Source: Planifilum fimeticola
Lineage (GTDB): Bacteria > Bacillota > Bacilli > Thermoactinomycetales > DSM-44946
DNA length: 64,000 nucleotides
Assembly (NCBI RefSeq): GCF_003001905.1
Contig: NZ_PVNE01000006.1
Location: forward strand, 1 to 64,000
Reading direction: 5' to 3'
Both the position numbers and the translations under genes were made by a program. The notes below the pieces were generated by a model. It was not told the origin of the DNA. It ran no database searches and saw nothing but the letters and a program-made list of their open reading frames with translations. Shown here piece after piece: positions 1-7,705 of this stretch. How positions within the stretch are numbered: position 1 is the stretch's first letter; the number at the start of each line of letters is the position of its first letter.

Positions 1-16
1 AAACATCAAAAAAATG

Positions 17-62
17 GCCTTGCTCCTCTCGAAGAGAGGAAAAGGCTTTGTGATCCGCCTAA
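17..62 (+). repeat. Hairpin plus TTTGTGATC linker, degenerate repeat copy
   Basis: A nested stem-loop: outer arms GCCTT (17-21) and AAGGC (42-46), inner arms TCCTCTC (24-30) and GAGAGGA (34-40). It is followed by TTTGTGATCCGCCTAA (47-62), which resembles the linker at 147-162 and 51003-51018 (about 11 of 16 positions). It lies exactly 100 bp before the better copy. It may be the 3' end of a transcript entering from outside the window. Confidence 0.45.
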
Positions 63-110
63 TTTACCAAATCTAATTTCCTTTATCTGTTTATTTCCCA
101 TAAACATGCA

Positions 111-192
111 ACCCCTGGCGCTTTTCTTGCGAAAAGAGCCAGGGGGTTTGTCATCAATCTCACCCCCCTCAGATAGAGGGGGGTCGTTTTTT
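111..192 (+). repeat. Double-hairpin element ending in an intrinsic terminator
   Basis: The first stem is ACCCCTGGC (111-119) with GCCAGGGGGT (138-147), containing an inner stem CTTTTC/GAAAAG. The linker TTTGTCATCAATCTCA follows (147-162). The second hairpin is ACCCCCCTC (162-170) with GAGGGGGGT (176-184) and a T-run at 187-192, a textbook rho-independent terminator. The same layout with a 14/16 identical linker recurs at 50969-51041, so this is a repeated element and not just one terminator. Whatever is transcribed from upstream of the window probably ends here. Confidence 0.7.
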
Positions 193-202
193 GTCTGAAT
201 GA

Positions 203-230
203 AAAGGAATTGATTGGAATATTGGGTAAT
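203..230 (+). promoter_or_regulatory. Candidate sigma-H promoter of hpf
   Basis: AAAGGAATT (203-211) fits the Bacillus sigma-H -35 consensus RnAGGAwWW. After 12 bases, GGGTAAT (224-230) fits six of seven positions of the -10 consensus RnnGAAT. No good sigma-A promoter is visible between the upstream terminator and hpf. B. subtilis hpf (yvyD) is known to be transcribed by sigma-H and sigma-B, so stationary-phase control is expected. The assignment is by consensus match only. Confidence 0.5.
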
Positions 231-315
231 ATGAAGCGAGCGTTTCGTTGGACGGAGGGAAGGGAAATGAACAAATGAAGGGATTTGGCGAGTATGATGC
301 GAAGGGAGAATGACT

Positions 316-867
316 GTGAAATTTAACATCCGCGGAAACAATCTTGAGGTGACCCCTGCGCTCCGGGAATATGCCGAAAAAAAACTGAGCCGTTTGGAAC
401 GGTACTTTGACACGCCCTTGGAGTCGGATGTCAATGTGTCGCTTGCGATTCAGCGGGACGAGCACAAAGTCGAAGTGACCATTCCACTTCCGGGAGCCCT
501 GGTTCGGGCCGAGGAAGCAAGCGGTGATATGTACGCCTCGCTGGATTTGGTCGTGGAGAAACTGGAGCGTCAGATTCGCAAATACAAGACGAAGGTCAAC
601 CGCAAGTTCCGCCAGGAAGGAAGTCTCCGTTCGCAGTGGAAGGATACAGGCGTCAAAAACGGGGCGCCGAGGGAATTGGAGGAGGATGCCCCGGAAGTGG
701 TGAGGATCAAGCGGTTCAGCTTGAAACCGATGGACGTCGAGGAAGCGATCCTGCAGATGGACATGTTGGGACATAATTTTTTCGTCTTCTCCAATGCCGA
801 CACCAATCGGGTCAACGTGGTGTATCGTCGTCGGGACGGACGGTACGGGTTGATTGAGCCCGAATGA
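316..867 (+). CDS. hpf: Ribosome hibernation promoting factor (long form)
   Basis: A 183-residue long-form HPF. The N-terminal ribosome-binding S30AE domain (about residues 1-95) starts with a KFNIRGNN segment and has TPALREYAEKKLSRLERYF. A charged linker leads to the C-terminal dimerisation domain (about 125-183) with VVRIKRFSLKPMDVEEAI and a VVYRRRDGRYGLIEP end. Long HPF binds the 30S decoding region and joins two 70S ribosomes into inactive 100S dimers in stationary phase. The start is taken as GTG 316 because AAGGGAG (302-308) is 7 bases before it; ATG 310 would leave only one base of spacing. It sits directly before secA, as in B. subtilis, and has its own terminator. Confidence 0.95.
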   Translation: MKFNIRGNNLEVTPALREYAEKKLSRLERYFDTPLESDVNVSLAIQRDEHKVEVTIPLPGALVRAEEASGDMYASLDLVVEKLERQIRKYKTKVNRKFRQEGSLRSQWKDTGVKNGAPRELEEDAPEVVRIKRFSLKPMDVEEAILQMDMLGHNFFVFSNADTNRVNVVYRRRDGRYGLIEPE

Positions 868-928
868 TCGGCTGATCGATCTCCCCTCCGCGATGCGGCG
901 AAGGATGAAGAGAAGGGGACATCTCTCC

Positions 929-953
929 GACCGGGGTGCCCGGTCTTTTTTTT
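929..953 (+). terminator. Intrinsic terminator after hpf
   Basis: Arms GACCGGG (929-935) and CCCGGTC (939-945) are followed at once by eight T residues. It separates hpf from the secA transcript. Confidence 0.9.
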
Positions 954-1094
954 GCCCGTTGAACTGCATAGTTGCAACCGTATTCATTGGAATCCCGTTC
1001 AACTTTTTTGAAAGGGAAAATTCCGGAAAGCCGCTTCGGGTGAAGGATTCTCCGTACCGATACGGGCCCCCCGCACAATTGATTTTTTGCAGGG

Positions 1095-1123
1095 TTGCAA
1101 AAATATGTTATCATTATTATGAT
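1095..1123 (+). promoter_or_regulatory. Sigma-A promoter of secA
   Basis: TTGCAA (1095-1100), a 17-base spacer and TATGAT (1118-1123). It is the only good sigma-A match in the 435-base hpf-secA gap and gives a leader of roughly 170 bases. Confidence 0.7.
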
Positions 1124-1240
1124 CACGCGCCGGAGCATTGTCGTGACGGCGGATACAGGCCGGGAGGCGCGAGAATCCCGAACGGCCCATGACAGTGGAG
1201 AGGGCTCCGGCGGCCCGTTCATGTCTGTGAGATCCAGCGA

Positions 1241-1262
1241 GCGGCGGGAATTTTCCCGCCGC
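1241..1262 (+). promoter_or_regulatory. Perfect G+C-rich hairpin in the secA leader
   Basis: GCGGCGGGAA (1241-1250) and TTCCCGCCGC (1253-1262) form a perfect 10-bp inverted repeat about 40 bases before the secA start. Only a short pyrimidine tract (CTTTGCC) follows, so it is at best a weak terminator. It could act as an mRNA-stabilising or translation-affecting leader structure. Confidence 0.5.
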
Positions 1263-1301
1263 CTTTGCCATAGTCCTTCATGATCGGAAGGGGATGACAG
1301 C

Positions 1302-3833
1302 GTGTTCAAAGCGATCCGTCAGTTGCTCAATTCCAACGACCGGCAGTTGAAAAAATGCTTCAAGATCGCTGATCAGATCGAAGCGTTGGAACCGTCGGTG
1401 TCAGCTTTGTCCGATGCCGGCTTGCGAGCCAAGACGGAGGAATTCAAGAACCGTCTTGCGGAGGGGGAAACCCTGGACGACCTGCTGCCCGAAGCCTATG
1501 CCGTCGTTCGGGAGGCGGCCAAGCGGGTGTTGGGCATGCGCCACTTCTACGTTCAGCTGGTCGGCGGGATTGTGCTGCACAACGGGGACATCGCCGAAAT
1601 GAAGACCGGGGAGGGGAAAACCCTGGTCGCCACCCTTCCCGCCTATTTGAACGCCTTGGCCGGGAAAGGGGTTCACGTGGTGACGGTCAACGACTACCTG
1701 GCCCGCCGCGACCGGGAATGGATGGGCCAGGTGTTCGAATTTCTCGGCATGACCGTCGGTCTGAACGAAAACGGGATGACGCCGGAGGAAAAGCGGGCGG
1801 CTTACCGGGCGGACATCACCTTCGGGACGAACAACGAATTCGGTTTTGACTACCTGCGGGACAATATGGTGCTCTATCCGGAGCAGATTGTCCAGAGGGA
1901 TCTCCATTTCGCCATCGTGGACGAAGTGGACAGCATCCTGATCGACGAAGCGCGGACGCCCCTGATCATCAGCGGGCAGGCCAACAAGGCCACGGACCTG
2001 TACTACAAGGCGGACCAGTTGGTTCGTCGGCTGAAGCCCGGGGATGACTACACCATCGACGAGAAGACTCGGACCGTCACCCTGACGGAGTCGGGGGTGG
2101 ACAAGGCGGAATCCTTCCTCGGCATCGACAACCTGTATGACGCCCGGAACATCACCATCAACCACCACGTCCAGCAGGCGCTGAAGGCCCATGTGCTGAT
2201 GAAGAGGGACCGGGACTACGTGGTGAACGAGGACGGGGTGGTGATCGTCGATGAGTTCACCGGCCGCTTGATGCACGGCCGCAGGTACAGCGACGGTCTG
2301 CACCAGGCGATCGAGGCGAAGGAAGGGCTGCAGGTTCAGCGGGAAAGCATGACACTGGCGACGATCACCCTGCAGAATTACTTCCGGCTGTACAAGAAGC
2401 TGGCGGGCATGACCGGCACCGCCAAGACGGAGGAAGAGGAGTTCCGCAAGATCTACGGCATGAACGTGGTGCAGATTCCCACCCACAGACCGATGATCCG
2501 GAAAGACCTCTCCGATGTCCTGTACCGCACCGAAGATGCCAAGTTCCGGGCGGTGGTGGAGGAAATCGTCCGGCGGCACGCCAAGGGGCAACCCGTGCTG
2601 GTCGGCACCATCTCCATCGACAAGTCGGAAAAACTCTCCCGCATGCTGAAAAAGCGGGGCATCCCCCACCAGGTGCTCAACGCCAAAAACCACGCCAAGG
2701 AGGCGGAGATCATCGCTCAGGCCGGGCAGAAGGGAGCGGTGACCATCGCCACCAACATGGCCGGGAGGGGGACCGACATCGTCCTGGGCGAAGGCGTGGC
2801 GGAGCTGGGCGGCCTTCACGTAATCGGTACGGAGCGGCACGAAAGCCGGAGGATCGACAACCAGCTGCGCGGTCGCTCCGGGCGGCAGGGGGATCCGGGA
2901 TCCTCGCAGTTTTTCCTCTCCCTGGAGGATGACCTCATGCGCCGCTTCGCCCCGGACCGCATTCGCGAGTGGATGAATCAGAAAATGGATGATGACACGC
3001 CGATTGAAGGGGCCATGTTCAGCCGGTCGATCGAAAATGCCCAGAAAAAGGTGGAGGGCATCAACTTCGACACTCGCCGCTGGGTGCTTCAATATGACGA
3101 CGTGTTGAATCAGCAGCGGGAGATCATCTACAAGCAGCGGCGCCAGGTGCTGTTGAGCGACAACCTCAAATACATCGTGCTGGACATGGCGAAGGAATTG
3201 ATCCAGCGGGTGGTGGAGGTCCACGCGCCGGAGAAGGATCTGCCGGAGGAATGGGATCTGGAGTCGATCCTCGACTTCGCGGAATCCACCCTTTTCCCGG
3301 AGGGGGTTGTCGCGATCGAGGATCTGGAGGAATACGAAGAGCCGAAGCAGATCGTCGACAAACTGCTCAGTGAGACGGTTCGCCACTACGAACTGCGGGA
3401 GAAGGAGATCGGCTTCGAACGGATGCAGGAGTTTTCCAAGGTGGTGATCCTGCGGACCGTCGACCGGAAATGGATGGACCACATCGATGCGATGGACCAG
3501 CTGCGCCAGGGCATCCACCTGCGTGCCTACGGACAGACCAATCCCTTGCGGGAGTATCAGTTCGAAGGCTTTGAGATGTTTGAGCAGATGGTCCGCGAAA
3601 TCCAGGAAGAAGTGGTCAAATACGTGATGAAGGCCAGCGTCGGGGAAAACCTGGAGCGGGAAGAGGTGGCCGTCAACAAGCAGGCCAGCGCCGGAGGTTC
3701 TCCCCACAGCCGCGAGGAAGCGCCGAAACGGCAGCCCGTCCGTCGGGAAAAGGTGGGACGGAACCAGCCCTGTCCCTGTGGCAGCGGTAAAAAATACAAG
3801 CACTGCTGCGCCCGGACGGTTCGGACGGGTTGA
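1302..3833 (+). CDS. secA: Protein translocase subunit SecA
   Basis: An 843-residue SecA, the usual length for Bacillales. It is the cytoplasmic ATPase that drives preproteins through SecYEG. Walker A is KTGEGKT (about 101-107), followed by [11 protein letters not shown], the [19 protein letters not shown] segment with the DEAD-like box, the helicase motif NMAGRGTDI and [12 protein letters not shown]. The C-terminal zinc site [17 protein letters not shown] closes the protein. The GTG start has a GGAAGGGGATGA ribosome site. It has its own promoter and leader hairpin and is followed by prfB, the canonical order. Confidence 0.98.
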   Translation: MFKAIRQLLNSNDRQLKKCFKIADQIEALEPSVSALSDAGLRAKTEEFKNRLAEGETLDDLLPEAYAVVREAAKRVLGMRHFYVQLVGGIVLHNGDIAEMKTGEGKTLVATLPAYLNALAGKGVHVVTVNDYLARRDREWMGQVFEFLGMTVGLNENGMTPEEKRAAYRADITFGTNNEFGFDYLRDNMVLYPEQIVQRDLHFAIVDEVDSILIDEARTPLIISGQANKATDLYYKADQLVRRLKPGDDYTIDEKTRTVTLTESGVDKAESFLGIDNLYDARNITINHHVQQALKAHVLMKRDRDYVVNEDGVVIVDEFTGRLMHGRRYSDGLHQAIEAKEGLQVQRESMTLATITLQNYFRLYKKLAGMTGTAKTEEEEFRKIYGMNVVQIPTHRPMIRKDLSDVLYRTEDAKFRAVVEEIVRRHAKGQPVLVGTISIDKSEKLSRMLKKRGIPHQVLNAKNHAKEAEIIAQAGQKGAVTIATNMAGRGTDIVLGEGVAELGGLHVIGTERHESRRIDNQLRGRSGRQGDPGSSQFFLSLEDDLMRRFAPDRIREWMNQKMDDDTPIEGAMFSRSIENAQKKVEGINFDTRRWVLQYDDVLNQQREIIYKQRRQVLLSDNLKYIVLDMAKELIQRVVEVHAPEKDLPEEWDLESILDFAESTLFPEGVVAIEDLEEYEEPKQIVDKLLSETVRHYELREKEIGFERMQEFSKVVILRTVDRKWMDHIDAMDQLRQGIHLRAYGQTNPLREYQFEGFEMFEQMVREIQEEVVKYVMKASVGENLEREEVAVNKQASAGGSPHSREEAPKRQPVRREKVGRNQPCPCGSGKKYKHCCARTVRTG

Positions 3834-3840
3834 AATCGTC

Positions 3841-3849
3841 TGCTATAAT
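3841..3849 (+). promoter_or_regulatory. Extended -10 promoter of prfB
   Basis: TGCTATAAT: a perfect TATAAT preceded by TGn, immediately after the secA stop. No clear -35 is visible, as expected for an extended -10 promoter. It would allow prfB to be transcribed independently of secA. Confidence 0.6.
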
Positions 3850-3886
3850 GGATAGCGGGTCAAAAACAAACCAGAGGTGATGATGC

Positions 3887-5009
3887 GTGGAGCTGAGCGA
3901 ACTGCGTCATGAATTGACCAATACAGCCAAGAAATTGGCGGACATCAGGGGGTCTCTTTGACGTCGGCAAGAAAAAAGCCCGCGTTGAAGAGCTGGAACA
4001 GCGGATGATCGCCCCCGGCTTCTGGGATAACCAGTCGGAAGCCCAGAAGGTGATCGACGAAGTCAAGCATCTGAAAGAACAAGTGGAGACCATGGCCAAG
4101 CTGGAGGAGTCCCAGGAGGAGCTGGAGCTGATGCTGGAGCTCGTCTCCGAGGAGCAGGATGAGTCCCTCCTCCCCGAATTGAAGGAGGGAATCCAATCCC
4201 TGAAGAAGGAATTGAATGAATTCGAACTGAACCTGCTCCTCAATGAGCCCTATGACAAGAACAGCGCCATTCTGGAACTCCATCCGGGGGCCGGCGGAAC
4301 GGAATCCCAGGATTGGGCCTCCATGCTCCTCCGGATGTACACCCGATGGGCGGAGCGCAAAGGCTACAAGGTGGAGACCCTGGATTACCTGCCCGGTGAA
4401 GAGGCGGGGGTGAAAAGCGTCACCCTGCTCATCAAGGGACACAACGCCTACGGCTACCTCAAGGCGGAAAAGGGGGTTCACCGCCTGGTGCGGATCTCCC
4501 CCTTCGATGCGTCGGGCCGCCGCCACACCTCCTTCGTGTCGGCCAATGTGATGCCGGAAGTGGATGACGACGTCGAGGTGGAGATCAAGGCGGAAGATCT
4601 GAAGATCGACACGTATCGTTCCAGCGGAGCCGGCGGACAACATGTCAACACCACCGATTCCGCGGTGCGGATCACCCATCTTCCCACGGGGATCGTCGTC
4701 ACCTGTCAGTCGGAACGCTCCCAGATCCAAAACCGGGAACGGGCGATGAAGATCCTGAAGGCCCGCCTGTACGAACGGATGATGGAGGAGCGGCAAAAGG
4801 AACTGGCCGAATTGCAGGGGGAACAGACGGAGATCGGATGGGGCAACCAGATCCGCTCTTACGTATTTCACCCCTACAGCATGGTGAAGGACCACCGAAC
4901 CCAGGTGGAAGTGGGGAACGTTCAGGCGGTCATGGACGGAGAAATCGACGTGTTCATCGACGCTTACCTGCGGAAGCGGATCCAATCGTCCAAGGAACGG
5001 GATCGGTAA
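3887..5009 (+). CDS. prfB: Peptide chain release factor 2 (programmed +1 frameshift)
   Basis: RF2 ends translation at UGA and UAA. The gene starts at GTG 3887 behind AGAGGTGATG and reads 24 codons to an in-frame TGA at 3959-3961. Ribosomes skip T3959 and continue at GAC 3960, giving 373 residues in total: join(3887..3958,3960..5009). The catalytic GGQ is at about 249-251, matching E. coli RF2 (250-252), inside [10 protein letters not shown]. The tripeptide anticodon region lies in the central domain before it. The shift autoregulates RF2: when RF2 is scarce, the slow UGA favours slippage. Any gene call that starts inside the second frame loses the N-terminus. Confidence 0.97.
3947..3962 (+). 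promoter_or_regulatory. Programmed +1 frameshift site of prfB
   Basis: AGGGGG (3947-3952) acts as an internal Shine-Dalgarno, followed three bases later by CTT TGA C (3956-3962). This is the classic RF2 slippage signal: CTT-tRNA slips to TTT while UGA waits in the A site. Confidence 0.96.
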
Positions 5010-5043
5010 GCGGCCAAAGAGAAGCGATAGGGTGGTGAGTCCG

Positions 5044-5829
5044 ATGGAGTGGAAAAACATCGCGCTGGAGCAGGGGGATGGCTGGGCCCTGATCACCATT
5101 CAGCGCCCCAAGGTGTTGAACGCCCTGAATCGGGAGACCCTGGAGGAGCTGGAACAGGCTGTCGATCAGGTGGAAGCCGATGAGAAGGTCCGGGCCCTGA
5201 TCATAACCGGGGCCGGAGACAAGGCCTTTGTGGCCGGTGCCGATATCGGGGAGCTGCGGCAGATTCCCTCCGCCGCGGAGGGGGAGAGGCTTGCGGCCCG
5301 CGGGCAGGCTCTCTTTTCGCGGATCGAGGAGCTCGACAAACCGGTCATCATGGCGGTGAACGGATATGCCCTAGGAGGCGGATGCGAACTCGCCATGAGC
5401 GGAGATATTCTGATCGCTTCCGAAAAGGCACGCTTCGGTCAGCCGGAGGTGAATTTGGGGGTGATTCCCGGCTACGGGGGCACCCAGCGCCTTGCGCGGC
5501 TGGTGGGGAAGACGACCGCCAAATACCTGTGCCTGACGGGGGAGATGATTACCGCCGAAGAGGCGCTCAGGCTCGGGCTGGTTCAGAAGGTGGTTCCCCA
5601 CGACCAGCTGCTGGAGGAGGCCCGCAAGCTGGCGGAACTGCTGGCCCAAAAGGCCCCGGTTGCCATGAGGTATATCAAAAAGGCAATCAACCAGGGGGCG
5701 GAAACGGATCTTCAGAGCGGTCTGCGGCTGGAGGCTTCTTTCTTCGGCCTTTCCTTCGATACCGAGGACCGAATCGAGGGGATGGACGCTTTCCTCCAGA
5801 AGCGGAATCCCCGTTTCCGCGGAAAATAA
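5044..5829 (+). CDS. Enoyl-CoA hydratase (crotonase family)
   Basis: A 261-residue crotonase-fold enzyme expected to hydrate trans-2-enoyl-CoA in beta-oxidation or a related acyl-CoA pathway. The oxyanion-hole segments AFVAGADI and GYALGGGCEL are present. Both catalytic glutamates of hydratases are seen: Glu115 in GGGCE and Glu135 in FGQPE, 20 residues apart as in the rat enzyme (144/164). IPGYGGTQRL follows. The start is ATG 5044 with AGGGTGGTGAG just upstream; GTG 5032 would lie inside the ribosome site. It stands alone between prfB and a terminator, so the substrate cannot be read from context. Confidence 0.88.
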   Translation: MEWKNIALEQGDGWALITIQRPKVLNALNRETLEELEQAVDQVEADEKVRALIITGAGDKAFVAGADIGELRQIPSAAEGERLAARGQALFSRIEELDKPVIMAVNGYALGGGCELAMSGDILIASEKARFGQPEVNLGVIPGYGGTQRLARLVGKTTAKYLCLTGEMITAEEALRLGLVQKVVPHDQLLEEARKLAELLAQKAPVAMRYIKKAINQGAETDLQSGLRLEASFFGLSFDTEDRIEGMDAFLQKRNPRFRGK

Positions 5830-5844
5830 AATAACATGCCCTGA

Positions 5845-5877
5845 AACCGACCGGTCCGGTTCGGCCGGTTCTTTTTT
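5845..5877 (+). terminator. Intrinsic terminator after the enoyl-CoA hydratase gene
   Basis: AACCGACCG pairs with CGGCCGGTT with one A-C mismatch, followed by TTTTTT (5872-5877). Confidence 0.75.
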
Positions 5878-6033
5878 GTGGGTGTTGATCGCTGGAAAAA
5901 AGGGAATATAACCACTCGTGGAAAGGTTTTCCGGGAACTTTTCGATCAGTAAAGTCGTTTAGCGTGTTGTGCCCGTACACCCTTGCTTTGACAACCTTGC
6001 ACCATAAACAGACATTGGAGGGGGTCATGAACG

Positions 6034-6387
6034 ATGGTTGCCATTCAAGCGGTGGTAGAGCTGGTGGAGATGGTTCCCGCCTTCGTGTGGATCGCTTTGA
6101 CATTGGTTATCGCCTTGCTGATTTTTTTGACGGTGATTATGACGAAGAAGCGGAGCCGCGAAGTGGCGGAGCTGGACAAGCTGTTCGCCGATTCGAGCGA
6201 GGTTTCCTTTGACGAGCCTTTGGCTTTGAAGCGAAGACCGAGGAAAAAATTCAGCTTTAGCAACACCCAAAAAGGGAAGGAACGGGAAACCGATGGAGAT
6301 ATTTCTCCCGTGGGTGCCGTCCGGGCCGCAGAGGAAACCGACCGGTCTGACAAGGGCGGCGAGGGGGAAAAGGGCGGGGATGCATAA
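6034..6387 (+). CDS. Small single-pass membrane protein of unknown function
   Basis: A 117-residue protein with one strong membrane helix at about residues 15-37 (FVWIALTLVIALLIFLTVIM), then TKKRSRE, placing the long charged C-terminal part probably in the cytoplasm. The tail is basic (RRPRKKF), then acidic and glycine-rich at the end. Start ATG 6034 follows GGAGGGGG (6017-6024). A TTGACA at 5988-5993 may be its -35, but the matching -10 is poor. I do not recognise a family. B. subtilis has a membrane-protein gene near this place, but no homology is claimed. Confidence 0.6.
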   Translation: MVAIQAVVELVEMVPAFVWIALTLVIALLIFLTVIMTKKRSREVAELDKLFADSSEVSFDEPLALKRRPRKKFSFSNTQKGKERETDGDISPVGAVRAAEETDRSDKGGEGEKGGDA

Positions 6388-6460
6388 CCCCCGCCCCTTT
6401 TGTTTACGATAACCATCAAAACCCCTCATCCAAGTTGAGGGACCCGACGGGAGGGGCGAG

Positions 6461-6595
6461 ATGGCTGAACAAAAGGGAAGTCAGCGCAGAGCGGAAGAAT
6501 CGAAGGATCGACATCAACTGATGGAAAAGCCCCGGGAAAAAGCCGCCCCCGGTTCCAGCTATCCGAGAAAGCCGGATCACCTCCGGGGACAATGA
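6461..6595 (+). CDS. Small hydrophilic protein, 44 residues
   Basis: An open frame of 44 codons starting at ATG 6461 with a good ribosome site GGGAGGGGCGAG just upstream and ending at TGA 6593-6595. The product is very hydrophilic, begins MAEQKGSQRRAEESKD and has a PRKPDHLRGQ end; there is no signal peptide or membrane segment. It fits in the gap between the membrane-protein gene and cccB, in the same direction. No family is recognised. The call rests only on start, ribosome site and position, so it may not be real. Confidence 0.45.
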   Translation: MAEQKGSQRRAEESKDRHQLMEKPREKAAPGSSYPRKPDHLRGQ

Positions 6596-6617
6596 CAATG
6601 CAGACGGGAGGTGCACG

Positions 6618-6998
6618 ATGAGTAAACGCTGGTGGAAGCGCGTGCTGGTCGGAGGGGTCCTGTTGTGGGCTTTGACCGGCTGCGCCGGAGGTACGGATCA
6701 GGAAACGCAACCCCCCGAGCAGGGGGAAACTCCCTCCCAGGAAGAAGCCCCGGATGCCGGCGACGGGGCGACGGCGGATGCCGAAGTCAAGGCGGTCTAT
6801 GACAACAACTGCGCCAGCTGTCACGGTGCCAACCTGGAAGGGAGCTTCGGCCCGTCGCTGACCAGCGTCGGATCGAAGTACTCCAAGGAAGAGATTGGTG
6901 AAATCATCAAGAACGGCAAGGGGCAGATGCCGGCGCAAACCCAGCTGTCCGACGCCGAACGGGAGTCCTTGTCCGCATGGCTGGCGGAACAGAAGTGA
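6618..6998 (+). CDS. cccB: Lipid-anchored cytochrome c-551 type protein
   Basis: A 126-residue small cytochrome c. It has a lipoprotein signal with lipobox LTGC near residues 19-22, an acidic Glu/Gln/Pro linker, and one haem-binding CASCH motif followed by GANLEGSFGPSL. The axial Met is probably in GKGQMPAQTQLS. It should sit on the outer face of the membrane and carry electrons to a terminal oxidase. Start ATG 6618 has GGGAGGTG upstream. In B. subtilis cccB lies between prfB and ftsE; here it keeps the prfB side while ftsE has moved about 28 kb away. Confidence 0.9.
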   Translation: MSKRWWKRVLVGGVLLWALTGCAGGTDQETQPPEQGETPSQEEAPDAGDGATADAEVKAVYDNNCASCHGANLEGSFGPSLTSVGSKYSKEEIGEIIKNGKGQMPAQTQLSDAERESLSAWLAEQK

Positions 6999-7015
6999 AA
7001 CGAGCCGAAAAGGCT

Positions 7016-7041
7016 GCCGACTCTTTGTCGGCGGTCTTTTT
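7016..7041 (+). terminator. Intrinsic terminator after cccB
   Basis: GCCGAC (7016-7021), loop TCTTT, GTCGGC (7027-7032), then GGTC and TTTTT. Confidence 0.8.
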
Positions 7042-7640
7042 ATTTGGTGGGATCGCGGCAGATTTGGGTCAGCTCTTTGAAACAGCGGGACAAGGAAGGC
7101 GCGTCCACCGATTTTTCGCTTTCGTCTCCGCCAAAATGGAGGTTTTGACCGACATGTCCCTTTTAGGGCGATCCCGAGGTGGTTTCCGACTTCGGAAAAA
7201 GGGACCCAATTCTCATTCGGTACATTTTTTATGTGCCATTCGGGAAAGAGTCGAAATCGCCCGTTGGAGTTGAATCTGTTTCCGGCCGAGCCCATGGCGA
7301 TATATCTTGTCCGGAGGCAAAAGGGCAGCGCCAAAAATGGTGACGCCAGTGCTGCACAGATACCACCCTTTACGCCGATGGGAGGGTCGCATTCATCTTT
7401 CGTTCGACCGTCCGCATTTCGCTCGGTGGATGTCGAAATTTTCATTCCATTGATGTTTGAGCCGGTGCCACAAGGGCCGGATTCGCTTCCACTCCGCTTC
7501 CCTTTCCCCGAGTCGGCGGCGTCTCCAGATTCTTCGGCCATCCAACGCGAAAAACGTGAAAGACCGGAGATCGGTTTTCCCTAAAGAACGGAAGGCCTTT
7601 CAAAATCGGGACAGTTGTGAATATGGGTGAAAAATGGGGA
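7042..7640. other. About 600 bases without a supported gene
   Basis: Several open frames cross this stretch but none has a ribosome site and none reads like a known family. An inverted repeat TCCCTTTT (7157-7164) / AAAAGGGA (7197-7204) encloses a smaller TCCGA/TCGGA hairpin. No T-box features were found before argC. The stretch marks the left edge of the insertion relative to B. subtilis. Confidence 0.5.
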
Positions 7641-7669
7641 TTGAATAAATATAATTCACTATGTATAAT
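7641..7669 (+). promoter_or_regulatory. Sigma-A promoter of the arginine operon
   Basis: TTGAAT (7641-7646), exactly 17 bases, TATAAT (7664-7669), 36 bases before the argC start. The ARG box overlaps its -35 and spacer. Confidence 0.85.
7642..7658 (+). promoter_or_regulatory. ARG box (ArgR/AhrC operator)
   Basis: TGAATAAATATAATTCA, a near-palindrome that matches the ARG box half sites TGAATA and ATTCA with an A/T centre. It covers the -35 region and spacer of the argC promoter, so arginine-bound ArgR would block RNA polymerase. The centre is slightly longer than the common 14-base core. argR itself is not in the window. Confidence 0.75.
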
Positions 7670-7705
7670 GTTACAAACCGACCTCCAAAGGAGTGAGAGT
7701 GGGAA

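Noticed and set aside
111-192. A CRISPR array from the repeated hairpins near the window start
   Set aside because: Only two or three imperfect units, unequal spacing and T-runs typical of terminators.
1401-3803. An 800-codon open frame on the minus strand opposite secA
   Set aside because: It mirrors the codon pattern of secA, has no family features and no ribosome site; high G+C produces such shadows.
7042-7705. A T-box or tRNA-responsive leader before argC
   Set aside because: No specifier stem or T-box sequence was found; an ARG box explains control better.
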